Assembly (NCBI GenBank): GCA_001579985.1
Contig: LRSR01012215.1
Coordinates: forward strand, 1 to 54,511
DNA: 54,511 nucleotides
From: Hypsibius dujardini
Lineage: Eukaryota > Tardigrada > Eutardigrada > Parachela > Hypsibiidae
Direction: 5' to 3'
Below are positions 1-13,800 of the stretch, in pieces (positions within the stretch are counted from its first letter, which is position 1; each line of letters begins with the position of its first letter). The notes beneath the pieces are model-generated. The model was not told where the DNA came from. It worked only from the letters and a program-made list of their open reading frames with translations, and did not search any database. A program made the position numbers and the translations under genes.

Positions 1-2508
1 CCCGCAAATTCGCTATCTCGAGAAGGACGCTTTAGAGTTTTCCAACCTTATCACACCACCCGTTCAGAAATAGTCTCATGAATTAGGATGTAAAACCAAA
101 CAAGAGGTTTCCTTTAACTCAAAAAAGCAGAACTTCGTGGAAAACAAAAGCTCCCGGCATTAGTACGCGCGAAAGAAGCCACTCTGAATTTACTAATCAG
201 CCAATCAAGACATAACGTGGCAGTTGTGATGTCAGCGTCAAAAAAATTCTATCACTAGCCTAAAACTTGCGAAGCTCACGGCTCTTTACCAAATTTTAAA
301 ATCTAAACAATGAGATGTTTTACTACTACGCGTGATTTTTTATATGAATTTGGTTCGATTGAACTCCAACTGGGTGATGCAAATTTCTCAGCGCGAGCCA
401 ATAGTGACTTTCGGTAAATGCCTCCAGCGAGCCCGAAAAATATCTTTTCCGAAATTGTTCTGCAAATTTCTGATACATAAATGTTTTTTTTACACTTAAG
501 TCGCAAAAAGTGATTTTTCACTTTATTCTCCCGCAGAAATTGAATCCCGCCCTGTGCAAATCTCAGCAAGCAGTCTAACAACGGGTTTAGTTCTGCCAGC
601 CTCTTATGTTATATCACTTTCACTACGCGATGTTGAATACGCGCAGTTTGATCCACAGTCGGCGACCCGTGAAATTGTTTTGGTCAAAACAAAACGGCAA
701 AATTTCCCTTAATCGAAACGCTCAGCATATGTGCGCTGGTGTAAACATCCGGAATTCCAGCAAATTTGATCATAGTAAAACCGTAGGTAACTATTTAATT
801 CGCTCCTGGTAATTGGACACCAGAACCCGTTTTCTTCGGTAAACGTCAAAACCGGTAATCAGCTGTGAAGCTCTCGCCTACATGACCGACTCGTCTAGCT
901 GACTTTTTCAACATTTAAACGACCCATATCGTGTAATGTCAAAACTGGTTCTTGAATTTGATCTAGCAATATATATTGCTAGTTTCACTCACGAAGGCGT
1001 TTGTTAGAAACAGTGCGGAATCGCGAATTTAATTTCTTTATTATCTATTTGTTGGCGATGAAAGACTTATTTTCTTAGCATACAATTTTTTTCACTTGCA
1101 ACTTGTTGAGCTTTAACTCTCATTCGATTTTTCGAGAACTTCGCTCTGAAATATCGGTTTCTAGCAAATACGTATTATTCAACCACCATCGGCGTGCAGT
1201 CGGTCAATAACACATTATTTTCAAATTGCAAAGTAGCAGCCTTAATTGAACATCCTCAGTGACATGTAAGAGAGACCAGAAGCAGAATGACGAGTAATTG
1301 AAAACACAAGTGTTTAGCACAATTGTTTTGCACACCGATGAGAGCGCACATCTAACTCTGTTGTGATTTGTGGCTGGCTGGTCGGATGTTTCAGCTGCTG
1401 GGTTAACTTATTGAAATCCGATTTATGTGCTACCAGAGACCATGAGCGTAACCTTGTGGCTTCACAATTATTTAGTTAACTTAGTTCAAATTAGAATATG
1501 AACATTTGCCCATACTGGTAGGATGGATATGTTAGCTTCCACTGGAAAGAAATGGTAAACTATTACGGCGACTTTGTGATTATGAGTATACATACTTAAA
1601 CCAATGTTTATCCGAAAACATTTTATTCCTGCAAACAGGGCAAACAGTGACTCTTATAACTCCCACCTGAAAGTTAAACGATATAGCTTTGTTCTGTGAA
1701 TTCTTAACTCTCCTTCAGAGTTCAGCGACTTATTGCCGCACAACAAATATATTTCAAAATTACTAAAACAATTAAATTTTAAATTCTGAAATGAAATGTG
1801 GATGGAGCCGCACTACGAAAAATGTTAAATAATCGATATAAAATCAAAGAAGTTTAGGATTGATAATCTGAAATGCACCAGCATCGTGTACTGAAAATAC
1901 CGAATTCAGCTTTCCTTCGGAGAATTTGCTCGAACATAACTATACGTACCACCTTACCGCAAGTGAAAAAACAGAGCACAATACTTAAATGGGATAACGC
2001 ATCAATTAATACAAATGCGGAAACAATATGGGTAATAGTGACAAAAAATGGCTACGAGCTACTTGCGCATCACTCCAGAAAATCCTTTGAATATTTTTTG
2101 TTAAGATTCTATTCTCACTTGGGGTGATTTTTAGAGGTCGAATTCAAATGATTCCCTACTATATTTTCCTGATAGTATATATTCTTAAAATATATTTCGC
2201 CAGTGTGGTCCAATGAACTTTTTAGGGGCAGAATTTCAAAGCTGCGAAAACACTGGAAGATTTCATTATCCTTGATTTTCATTTTGATTTTCATAATGCC
2301 CACAAATGAACTACAACTGAATTTACGGTGATTTATTTTTTTAACGTACAGATTACCAAGTTGCAAGGAAGAGTGATAAGGACTTTTCGAGTTAACGACC
2401 TGTTTTAATATGCAGCCTCTCACATATATAAAATGTATTCCAGATAGATGCTAACAAAAAAAGTACATTCGCAGACGCGGATATAAAGATTCATTCTGAC
2501 GAAGAGCG
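1..2508. other. intergenic, no supported gene
   Basis: About 2.5 kb with no ORF that resembles a known domain and no exon chain I could build. Short ORFs on both strands look random, with low-complexity composition. I see no RNA gene or repeat array. Confidence 0.5.
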
Positions 2509-3015
2509 TCAGGGAGTGCTTTTTCGCTGACTCCACAAAGTACGTCGCAGTTCATCTTGCTCGGGGTGCCTTTGCAGAACTTTTTTCCACGCAACTCGTC
2601 CAGAGGCTGCACGATGACTGTTGCCTTCAAAAATAACGGTCAACGCGATCCACGTTGCCAATGATTCCCCAGCAGCACGCTCCAAAGTGTCTTCGCTGAG
2701 TAGCGGACGAGTAACATCGAAGATCAGCTTCACCAGGAAAAAGTCAGCAATGACCACTGTGTCTCGCAAACCGCAATTCCGCCCAAACCTGATCAGGTCC
2801 AGCAAGCGACCGGCATCGTCCATCAGGAGCCAAACTCCGTCGTTGAAAGCCAACAGAAAGTGTTCGATAATCCAAACATTCGTCAATAGGCCAAAAATAG
2901 GCCAAAATTTATATGGCAATTTTGTAACAGCAGCACAACCATGACAAATTTCACAGTAATGGTACTGGACTGAATATAATTTGAAACGGCAAGTTTTGTT
3001 GTTTTTTTTCTTCAA
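2509..3015 (-). CDS. hypothetical protein exon or ORF, unrecognised
   Basis: Minus-strand ORF of 168 codons ending in TGA/stop near 2509. I do not recognise it. The first roughly 45 residues look non-coding, while the rest is a plausible globular helical protein, with stretches such as LLMDDAGRLLDLIRFG and SEDTLERAAGESLATWIAL and a charged tail KKVLQRHPEQDELRRTLWSQ. This suggests a terminal exon whose true acceptor lies inside the ORF. The helix pattern and the final 'LW' faintly recall the Speedy/RINGO cyclin-box-like family, but no diagnostic motif can be verified. The overlapping plus-strand ORF (2621-2944) is basic and serine-rich and looks like the shadow. No neighbour helps to assign a role. 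Confidence 0.3.
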   Translation of the reverse strand: MKKKNNKTCRFKLYSVQYHYCEICHGCAAVTKLPYKFWPIFGLLTNVWIIEHFLLAFNDGVWLLMDDAGRLLDLIRFGRNCGLRDTVVIADFFLVKLIFDVTRPLLSEDTLERAAGESLATWIALTVIFEGNSHRAASGRVAWKKVLQRHPEQDELRRTLWSQRKSTP

Positions 3016-4800
3016 AACATGACTGATTATTTTTAAACAATGGAATCACGACTTGTTTTGGTAGTTTTGAATTAATTTTGGCCGGGGTCATAGTCAGCGC
3101 TAATCAGTAAAAAGCTGTGACAGTTCTAGAACATCCGTTTTGTTTTAAGTTGGACGTTGGCAATTTTTCTTCATCAAATTCAGTTCTTTTACACAAATGC
3201 GTCAATATATTCACTTTCTAACAACTGCGTCCCGACCAGCATTTTATTATGTTCATTCCCTCTTCAAACTGGGAGAAATATTTGTGGAAATCTTTTGGCA
3301 AATATTATGGTCCAAAAGCAATACCCAAAAATATATACAATTTGGCGGGAAAATGTTTATAGAAATATTTGAGTAAGGATTATCCTTCGGCACCCAGGAA
3401 TGGAGAAGGCTGACCAATGGTCACAAAGCATGTGATATCAATTGCATTTATATCCCAAGAGCTCAGAAGACCAGAAGCAAGCAGGAAAAGAGATTGCCAG
3501 CCGGGGAACCAAGCCGGCGACGTGTGCCTTGACAGCCTGACGCTGTAGCCCTTCACCACACAAGCATTGGTCTAAAGAATTAGTACACTATAAGCATGCA
3601 GTAGACCAACAGCAGTATTCTGCCTGTCTGTAACTCGAACCATCTTCAACCTTACCGATCGTTGCGGCTTCACAATCAATTACAGCGTGAGATGTTTTTT
3701 AATAATTCTATCTTATTACCAACAAAGGATTGATTTCGCCGTCGCATAATGCAGTTCACCGAAAGATCAGATCATGTTAGTCATCAGAATGACTAACTTA
3801 TGTACAGGTTCTTCTGTTCGTATGCAATACACCGAATATCTAGGCTTAATTCAAACAAAAAGAACAACTGTATTCATACGAACAAATTTCACATAATATT
3901 TAGCTAGTGTGACCGGTTTTTATGAGCGATAGTCGTTCTCACCAAGAACAGGTTTCGCCCCCAATGCGCTTCGACCGTGAACGCGATCAAACGCTTCGTG
4001 AAATAAATTTATCCGAAATCAACTCGCGGTTTTCATTTTGAAATTCGCTCCTGTAACATCGAAAGTAAGCGTCTACACAGCACTTCAACGCGTCGAATAG
4101 AACATTTTCGATGCAACACAAAAACCGGTCTACTCCTCAGGCGTTAAAGCTATGTGTTGGGTTCAACTCCATGAAGCCCACGTCGGAATGTTCCTTTGCC
4201 GCTGGGAAGGCGTAGCAGGCAGAATAGTTCGTCTGGTTTGTATGGGACTATTTGCCAAACTGGTGCCAAATTAGATTAACACTAACTAAATAGTATATGG
4301 GATTTTCGTTTGAAATAACCAATCGGATTGTTTTAAAGCACTCGATCAGCTCGTTAGTAAAATGCATAGCTTTTTATAGCCGCGTTAGAAATCAGATTTT
4401 GAGATCCGTAAGTTGAAAGAAAGGTACTCGAACAGACATGTCTCTCAAGACCTGTCCCCTAACATAACAGCAAAAATCGGACCTACTGATCGATTTTAAA
4501 CAGGATTTGAGATACGGTGCTGTCAAAGAATGTAACGTTGACTATACCTCAAAAGTAAAAATAAGGTTTACTACTTTCAAACTCAAGCGAAAACGTTAAT
4601 GTAATTTTTATGCGTAAATTACGGTATTTTATGGAACTCGTCCGGTCAGCTGCTCCCCAAGCAATGCTCCAAAAAGATTGAAACTGTTTTTATGCGATTG
4701 TTGTACAGAGTGTACTATGTCCAAGCAATCCAGACAATTTTCAGACAAATATACTCTCGGCTAATATATATCAAATTTTTCAGCACTTTTCGAAGTAAGT
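3016..4800. other. intergenic with a dispersed repeat
   Basis: No supported gene. The stretch holds one copy of a dispersed repeat (about 3265-3785, listed separately). The rest is AT-rich DNA with no exon chain that I can see. Confidence 0.5.
3265..3785 (+). repeat. dispersed repeat, copy 1
   Basis: This block matches 49729-50235 in the same orientation over roughly 500 bp, with scattered substitutions and small indels. Shared landmarks include GGAGAAATATTTGTGGAAAT, AAAAGCAATACCCAAAAA, TCCTTCGGCA, ACCAGAAGCAAGCAG and TGATT.CGCCGTCGC. There is no long ORF in it, and I saw no clear terminal repeats, so a non-autonomous transposon or SINE-like element is the likely class. The other copy sits inside an intron of gene D. 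Confidence 0.75.
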
Positions 4801-4805
4801 TTATT
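4800..4805 (-). promoter_or_regulatory. AATAAA overlapping the stop codon of the astacin-GH18 gene
   Basis: The last codons read CAA TAA A, so an AATAAA hexamer overlaps the stop. It could serve as the poly(A) signal with a very short 3' UTR. No transcript evidence is available. Confidence 0.35.
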
Positions 4806-7800
4806 GAGATTTGTTCATCTCCTCTTTGATGGCGTTCAACAGAGGATTCTTGCCACCTCCACACAAATTTCTGAAATCGTCCTGTGACACGTCCCATGCA
4901 TAAACACCAAACCCGTGAAGTCGTGCCCAATCCGTCTAAAAATAAGTATCAATATAAACAGGACACGTTTTCGATAATTGTAAGGAATATATTGCCGCCT
5001 GCAAACCTTAGTTCTGATTGTCTCAACGTCATCATAGCCTATCCACCAGGCATCTGTGTAGGCATACGACGCCTGAATGTTCGGATCGAAAAAGTTGGTT
5101 GCCTCGTCCTGTTTGATGCGCTGACAAATTTCGAAGTACGGCCAGGTACCCCGCTCTATTGTGTAGGCACTGGCGGTTATCCACTGCAGTGCAGCGGAAC
5201 CCAGGTCGTGATTTGTGCTGTCATCGAGCAGCCATCCGTGACCGTAAAATGGTAGACCCGCTACTAATTTTGATTTCTGAAAGCCGCGCTTGAGCCATAG
5301 ATTCAGAAGGGATTCCTGTAACAAAAAATATTTCTTACTGAAATTATAAATATTTTGTGTTCAGTTGGGGATGGCATCATGTGTCAAAAATTAAGATCAA
5401 AATAAATAAAGTTGAAGCATACCCGGGACCATCTTGTCCGAAATTTATATCATTTCAAATTGTTCTATATTTTGTCTTCCTACATTTTTAAGCCAAAATC
5501 TCGTTCAAAAATGTGAAAATTGATCATCAGTATCTCTTCCGAATTTTTATCAACCCTTCCTGCCACCAAAACAATAGTAAAAGAAGAAAGTGTGTCTCGG
5601 ATATGTCGGACGAATTACATCCTCACACAAAAATAGCTCAGTTTGTCTTCAGAGTTCGTGTTTTGTTACTGAAAACGTTAATGTTTCCTGATTTTGGTAA
5701 TTAATGTAGCTCTTTTACCCAATATTTTTTGTCTCAGTAAAATTCTTGTTTGCACGTGAAGCAACAGAAATTTACACAAACGTAGTTTCATTGAAACATT
5801 TAACCTCAGGTTGTATATCAACTGCATGGGGGATATTAGGAAAATGATAAAATTGTAACCCAGCAGGTTGTAAAAATTCAATTAAAAACAACAACAAAAA
5901 GACCAAAACCATTTTTTGCCATTTTTGAAATCCAAAAAGCAAACAGAAAGCATTTTGAAAATAATGTAATTGAGCAGTCTTCCCGGTTTGCCGCATCTCC
6001 GCCTCTGAACCATGTGCGAACTTGTTTTAAAATAATTTATAATGCAGCCGCTCTCTAAACTGCCTAGACGACCGATTGACGAAAAAGTTCCAGTATTTTC
6101 GAAACAATTTTCAGAAACTAGTCATAGCTCATCTCGTATTTGCTTACACAGCTAGTCCTGAGAAAACAAATGTTTTAAGTAATTCACTTTATTCATTCTT
6201 ATAGTAAACTTTTCGAATTTCGGCACTATCGCTTTGGAAGCTGGTTTTTAATTTTGCCTACCCGCTGCAGCCACAAAAACAAAACAAAAACAATTTAGTC
6301 GCTCTTCATTAAAAATCATAAGCGGACGAACTATCTTCTGGTAAAGTGCAGGGTAGCACGGTGGATTGACTGCAGAAATCGCAGGGGGAAGTTCATCCCA
6401 AAGTCAGTCCTGTGGATAAAACAATCAGACATGGTGCATAATCGTGCTGTTTTATGTGAATATGATGCATTTGTGAAGTATGGTCATAGTGAAATTAGTT
6501 TAGAAATAACGATAGCAAAGTTGAGAAAGATGTGAAAAAAAGTATCCGAGGCAATCAGACAAAAATGATAGCTGGGTCGCCATTGGTTTTTAGTAACGTC
6601 CATTTGAATGCCTCTCTAATGGGAGTGCTTACCATTTCTGAACATTCAAATAGGTTGCCGAAAGCCAAATTAATTAGCGTTTTTGGTTTCCGAGTTTTAC
6701 TGTTTCCCGTGGCGTGGGGAAAATTAATGTTTGTCTCAAAATTACCTTGTTATGGCCCATGGTATTTTCTACAGATACCCTCTATAGTATTGTTCTATTT
6801 GGAGTTCAATTACAGAGATTTTTTGTTCGAATACACACGATATTAGGGAATGGCCTCCTGATGCGCTTCGCTCACCAGTGCATAAGCGAGACCTTGCTCC
6901 TTAAACGGATATCGCGTACGATAATTACTCATACCATGTTATAAAGTTGTGGCACTCCAACAGGGCCCAGCGTCTTTGGAGAGGGATGGCCGATACTTTT
7001 GCGATCCGTACCAGCAAAGTCGTAGGCCGCGACATTAACAATATCTACCAATCTGGTAACGAGTGCACGTTGTAGAATTAAAATACGATCAGTCTAAGGC
7101 TCTGTAAGTATCACTTACGGATCTAAGCCTTTGGCGTTGATTGAGCCAGTTAATGTTGGGTCCGAAAAAACGACAAGGGAAATTGCGAGTCTTACAGAGT
7201 CGGTCTCGTAACTTTCGATTGCGAAAGCTCGTTGAAGCTCCTATCGGGAAAGGAATGGCGTGCTAATCAAGTTTTTCATTGTGGTAATTTGAAGTGATTA
7301 TTCAATACCACTCAACTTAAATTGTTTTTCGAAACGAAAAACAACTCTGAATTTTGAAATTTTACTCAGGTTATCGAATAAGGAGTTTTTACCTCTCTCT
7401 TAGCTATTTTTGCAGTACAAAAAAAGCACATAGAACACGAAAGTTATAGCTTCCAATGGATTTTTCAGTTATTGAAATATTTTTGATTACAGAAATGTGA
7501 AACTCAACGTTTCAACCCCATGAAACAGATGACCAACGTGAGCGCGTTCATGCAAAAAAGACATCGTTGATCACCAATATCTGTGCGTTCTTCAGTAGCA
7601 TCGAAATGTCCGATTTTTTTTTACCATTTACTTAGCAGATAAGTTATTCCATGTTCCCAGTTATGTTTGAAAAACCTGTATTTTTTTGGCGTACCTAAGG
7701 CCTATCTCGCTTACCTGAATGAAAGAAACGAATTTTGCAGGCTCCAAACCAGCTTTCTGTTGGTACATAATATCCAGGCCGTCTAGACCGCTACTGCGGA

Positions 7801-10800
7801 GTTGCTGAGCTGCTGCACGAGCGAACGCGTGACTCTTGGAGGCGTCCCGCGCAATTGTACTAATAGTAGCCGAATCAGCTGGTCCCCCAACGCTCAGGAA
7901 TATCTTTGCGTTAGCGTTACTGTTGTCTCTGCTCTCCTTAAGCTTGTCCAGCGTCGCTAGAAATTAGTGTCAACTAGTCAGACAAACAAAACTTCAAGCT
8001 CTGCGAGCTATAGCCTATCTGTGGCTAATATTTACGTTTTTTTAGTAAACCGCACGATTTAACCTAATTTTCTAAAACTTAGTTTGAGACGCTGTAATGT
8101 ATTAATTTCTTCGGGTGATCGACAAAAAAAAACATAATTGTCAGTTTTTCTGGGCACCGATGGGCACTTAATTAATCAAGTACATGTTCCTCGAAGACCC
8201 AATCTTCCGTTTCACGACTGGAGATATATGATGGGTATTACGGTGTACCGACTACCCCATATACATGCCGTAAGGCTTATTCTCATAACGAGATTGTGAC
8301 AAGGGTACGGTGAGTCATACCCCATGACTCATGCTGTGCTGTAATACTGTACGTACTGGTGCTGACTGCTGACTGAGTTACTGCTCGTACTCTACTCACT
8401 CACCACTCAACAAAAAAAGAGCCACAAATTTTTCAACTCTCTCTTTAAGATTCTTGTAAAGAATCTCGGGGTAGGTACTCGTACTGCCCAAGAAAGCCGC
8501 TGCTACATGTATAGGGGTGGTGTAGTGGTATGTAGCAAGGTTGTCTAGATCCGCTCAAAGCCGATGCGCTCATCACCGTAGAGGTCTACAAGAGTGACTC
8601 GATTGTAACTCGGCATTTTAGGGTACTAGCTTCGCCCGCGTTCTTAGTCACCACGACGTTTGTCTGGCTGTGTGTGTGTCTGTTTGTCTGTGTGTTTATG
8701 TGTGTTCGTCTGTCTGTTTGTGTCTGTCTGTCTGTATGTCAGTCTGTCAGTCCGTCTTTCTGTTTGTGTCTCTCCGTCTGTTTGTCCTTCTGTCCTTCTG
8801 TCAGTTAGTAAGTATGTCCGTCTGTCAGTCTGTACTGTACGTTCGCCTCTTTGTATGCTTTTTGTCCTTTCCTTATCGACTACGGAACCCGGAACCCAAT
8901 CAGGAGTCGGAGAACGGCAACGGAACGTTTTTGACGGCAACCCAAGATGTCAACTGATTGCCGTTGCTCCATACGTTTGGTTTGGATAGCGCTCAATCAG
9001 CACACCGAAACCGTATCAAGCGAGCCAATCAGAGGAGACATTGAGCGCGTATCGACGTAGAAACGTGTTGTTGGCTACGGCGTACAGACATAGCTCGATT
9101 ATAATATAGAGATAATCTCGCGTCCTTATTGGCCGAAATAAACAAAGACTATACCACCACACATGCAGGATTATGAATTAGGCAACAATCAAGGAAAACG
9201 GTTCAGACACTGCATCCGGGCCAAAAGTTCGGCGGGGGCGAGATTACTGGCCTGATGCTAATTTTCAACAGGCAGCCCCGCTGCGTTGCCCCAGTCTTAG
9301 CTATCGCGGGTAAATGTCGTTCCAAACGAAACGACGCGGTTTGTTTCGTATCAAACGTCGTATTTACGAACAATTCTTCCTTTTTACAAACGTTTTCGTT
9401 TTTGTTTTCGTTCCAATTTCACAACGAGCGCAACCTCCGTAATGAAACACAGACACGTAGCGAGCGCGAGCGCAAGTTCACGTACATGTACACACAGTCC
9501 ATTCACTGACACCGGTCTTAATACACGCCGGCGCGGGCGGAACGAACGATCTAGGACCTAAATTCGCGTGTGTGTGGGTGTGGGCGTGTGTGTCTATGTG
9601 TGGGTGTGTGTGTGTTGGGGTGGGTGGGTCTGTGGGTCTGTGTGCTTACTATATAATAAAATCTGAGAAATGAAATGAATAAATGGCACAAATAAAAGGA
9701 CTTTAATAAGGAAATAAATAAAAATGAGAGAAACGAGTGAAAGATATCAACGAAACCACGTATATAAAATAAATGAAATGAAATAAATAAAGGAAACGAA
9801 TTAGATAAATAATCATACCAAATTAAATAAACGCATGGAATGAAGGAAATAAACAAAATAAAATAAATGAAAGTTCTCTGTAACACTGACATGTAATCGA
9901 TGTCCACTTCATTAATTTTAAATTAGGAAGGGGTTCATTTCATGTTAAAGGTAATTTGTATTTCGGTCAATGATACGCTAGCATTAGCAACTCTGATTTG
10001 CTTTACACGTCCACTTGAATAATTTTGATCTTTTGAGATGAGTAATGGTTAATTAACTTACAGTCGAGATATGTCGTTTTACGCTTGAATGATATTATTA
10101 TGCATTAGTATTGACGATTTTTGTTGATTTCAATGATACTGTCGGAGCGTGTCAATTAGGTTAATTAAATCTTCTTCCACTTGCGTACCATAAACTACCA
10201 AAGCCTCCACGATGGCGCGATCCCTGACCGCCCACAAATATTACCACGTGTGAGCATAGCCTACTAAACAGCCGAAATCCTGACCGGTCGGAATTTAAAA
10301 TGTGTTTTTTTGAAGCCGGAAATTTACTATTCCTCCAGAAAATGTTTCATTTGATTACAAGTACGACAGTAATTCTAGGAGAGAATTAACTCATCCCGCC
10401 GGCCGAGCGGGATACCTGGAACAGTTTATGACGTACGGTAGACCCTTCAATTTTACTACAAATCTTTTTAATTTATTTAATTATTGACCAACTTAACTAG
10501 ATAGACCGTAATGAGAAATAATCGTTCTTTCTGGTGTGAAACGGACTAAATTTCTGCAGAAAAATGCGACTTTAGTATATTTGGGAAGAACCACGGTAAA
10601 GTTTCGCCCATTTCTCAATACCAGACAGGAATTCGAGCTGGAGCTCAATTTTTTACCAAGCATTGCATGATATTTGATTGAGTACATTCAAAATTTGGTG
10701 GGTAAAGAACGGGGGTCGATGGGCGGAGCCTGGAAGCCCAATCGAAAGAGAGTTAACCGAACACTGGCAGTTGTCAGCGTTGAGAGCCCTCTACAAAAGC

Positions 10801-13800
10801 GTCGGCAATTGATATTTTGTTGGTCCAGCCACATTTTGCGTCAGGTTAATTAAATTTGTTAACATTCGCAAAGAAAATAACCAAAGACGGTATTGTAAAT
10901 CATGGAAAATCGATTACAAGACTAATAAAAATGGAAGTAAAAATAATTGCAATTAGTGACTGCATATGAAACAAAATGCTACAATCAATCAAAACCATGA
11001 GCGCCCTTAATTGACATCCGAATCTGAAATGGCCATGCGGAGCCGATTTCAGTTCATCGGAGTACTTCTTACAAATTAAAATGAACTTACCTAGACATTC
11101 TGATAGTTTGGCAATTTTTGATCATTTCAAAAAGAAAGAAGTAGCAATGACATCGTCCCGAATGTTTTTCGGAATTGTGACCTTACAGAATGCTTACCGC
11201 TTAGGTCGCTACCAATAGTAAGCCGACCATTTTTAATGGATCCGAACGCCACAGTAATATATGTGCAAAGGGTCATGTCTAAGTCACCGGCGGTAAATTT
11301 GCCCTTTCCAGGTCGAGACTCTCCGGCAAGGGAATAGTAACATCCGCGGTGAGGCGTGTCGAATTTAGGGTCTGATGGACCTTGGGAACGACAGCATGCA
11401 AGTTAATAATCTTTCCCTGAGACATACTACCAAGCTAAAAAAGTACCTGATGGTGTCGGCGTGGTTGTTGGTAATTTGGTGCAGTTGTACATTTTATTTA
11501 TTTTTCGTATATCGGTCGCGCTGAGCCCATCTCGTTGGCCGATTACTCGATCTTTGTACTGTTCCTTTGGTCGAATAGTCCAAACCGCCTTGTCAATCGC
11601 AAAGTCATACATTTCGTAATGTAGAACAGAACCGAAATCGTAGGGTTCACCGAACGCTGTGGATTGGTGTTTTTGGAACTGGTCTAAGTTCTCTGTGAAG
11701 GACAAACGAAGTAATAATTCAAAGAACATTATACATGCAGTTGAGAGCACTGCCACAAGTTGCGTTGTTTTTGTAGGGATATAGATAGCATGTTCGTAAT
11801 AAGAGTAGTACCCCTTCTTAGCACATGAAATCAATTTTACATTAAATGGTATCGTCTTACCTGTTTGAATATTTGACCAGTTGATGTCGACATATTCATC
11901 TCGATCCAACCTTGACTGTTCGTGAAAAAAACCTGTAACGGCAACGACCGATAAAGAAATCCATAAAAATAAGGCGAAAAAAACCAGTTTGTGGTTTAAA
12001 AATTTTAAATAAATATAGCACTCGGGTGGAGGCCTTCTGTGGAACACCATTCACCAGGCTTTGTATAAGTGGTTCTCCTCTTATGTGCCACTAAATAAGG
12101 GCTAGAACCTTGTCCGAGGAGGCATCTTATGAAGACGTCTGGAGGAGACTTGGGAGGAGATAAGTAAGTACCGTATGCTCGCGATCTCAAGGGACACTTT
12201 TCTGTCCTACCCGTAAATGTTAACCCACCCGGGTCGTGCCTATTCAGTGCCGTTCACCAAATTACCACTGTAGGGACAAAAATCAATCAATCGAGCACAA
12301 CGAGTAAGCTGTGCGAAACCAGCCAATCAGAGAACAGTGAATTAGATTGAACGTTCAATCGAGTGCAGGGTCATACCGAGGGAGGCGGGGCTTAGCTGTT
12401 GTTTGAGATCGCAAGCATGCGGTAAGTAATTTGATGCCCTTCCGGTTTTCAGAAGGTACAGACGCAGCCTCATACGCTCTAGAATATCAGGGCACATTAC
12501 GATGATCCCATGATGGACATCAAAAGCAGAATCAAGAACTTTTCCTAGAAAATTTTTCACAACGAAGAGGTAAGATCTATCGGATTCATTCCGGTTGGAA
12601 TGATTCGCGATACATATACGGAAAAATTCTTCTAAATGAGGTCCATGAACTTTTTCAAAAATTTAAACAAAGGTACTCCACTTTACTCTAGGCTCACGGA
12701 AATATTACAAATTTCAAGGGACTTATTCGAATCGGTAATCTTATTACTGGAGTCAATTTGATCATCACCTATAGAGATTTTCTGGACACAAGGGGCGGGG
12801 GATATTATTCATTCTAATAACAAGCGCAAATTATTACTGCCAACTACTTATTGTTCAAAATTTACATATCTCACCTACGAAGTGTAGGAAATTCACATCT
12901 GGAAACATTTTTTTAAATATAAACCGACAAAGCGAATGTTGAAGAAAGCGGAGTCCTCTGATATGTTTCATCATTCTAATTCGGCTGAATTTAATGATGA
13001 ATGAATTTTAGTTCCATCAATATTAGGGATTACTAAAAGCATGCTTCATTTCACCCTCAAGTTATTCCCCAGAAAACCATCCCAAGTCAGACTGAACATT
13101 GTAAACAATAACATTCACATCACGAAGTTATCTGTCTCTCGCAAATGTGAACGAGCTTACCGATGGCATGCATAATTTCGTGTTGAGCTATTCCACTCTT
13201 GCCGTCCTTGAAACAGACTAAACATTCCTCCAATAAGTCGATACACATAGGTAAGGTCATTAAACTCAAAGAATTTTACCATTGATGTTCAACGCCACTG
13301 GCTGACCCCTGGGATTTGGCGCTTGCTTTCCAAAATTCGAATAACACCTACGGAAACAAGACGCTGACCGATTCTTACGTCTGGCCCTCCGCAAATTATC
13401 GTTAAGCTCACCCCAAGGGGTCGGCGAAGATTTGGAGATACTGCATCTCTGTGGTACGCTGAACAAATGTGAGACAAGTTGCCTTTTGAAACACATCCAT
13501 GGCATCTAAGACAAGCTGCATTCTGTCTGGTTCATTCTCTACAAAACAGAGAAACGTACTGAAAAACGACCACCAACTCATTCATCTGCAGGTGCTCCAA
13601 ATTGACGTACGGAATGTCTTTGAGAAGGCAAAAGGGATAACTAGGCTTTTCCATTTCAATGCATCGTCTACAACTCCGTTCTTTCCAAATATTCCCTGAA
13701 AGATAATTGCATCTCAGGTTATTAACAGGTAATCGCCAATTGAAACAGGGATTATTCAACACGTACATTTTGTTCTGATGGAACATCGATGCCGACAATG

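Larger units (their letters stand above)
7957..11197. other. long intron of the astacin-GH18 gene, rich in simple repeats
   Basis: Intron 9 (minus strand) separates the first GH18 exon (ends 11198, phase 1) from the second (starts 7956). It contains a TCTG-type microsatellite (about 8660-8850), a TG/GGTG tract (about 9568-9645) and an AAAT/AAATGA-rich stretch (about 9655-9870). I see no nested gene. An open stretch on the minus strand near 10200-10280 (LCSHVVIF) superficially resembles a GH18 start but is out of place and lacks splice support. Confidence 0.7.

Noticed and set aside
3900-4140. Possible short terminal inverted repeat (ACCGGTTTTTA / AAAAACCGGT) around 3905-4136
   Set aside because: The arms agree over only about 15 bp with mismatches and the interior shows no symmetry.
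8644-8989. Overlapping Cys/Val/Ser-rich ORFs on both strands, resembling a repetitive secreted protein
   Set aside because: They are translations of a TCTG microsatellite inside intron 9 of the astacin-GH18 gene.
10200-10330. Minus-strand open stretch LCSHVVIF, like the GH18 motif LCTHIIYAF
   Set aside because: The real GH18 start is at 11198-11380 with correct phases; this copy has no flanking match and no fitting splice sites.
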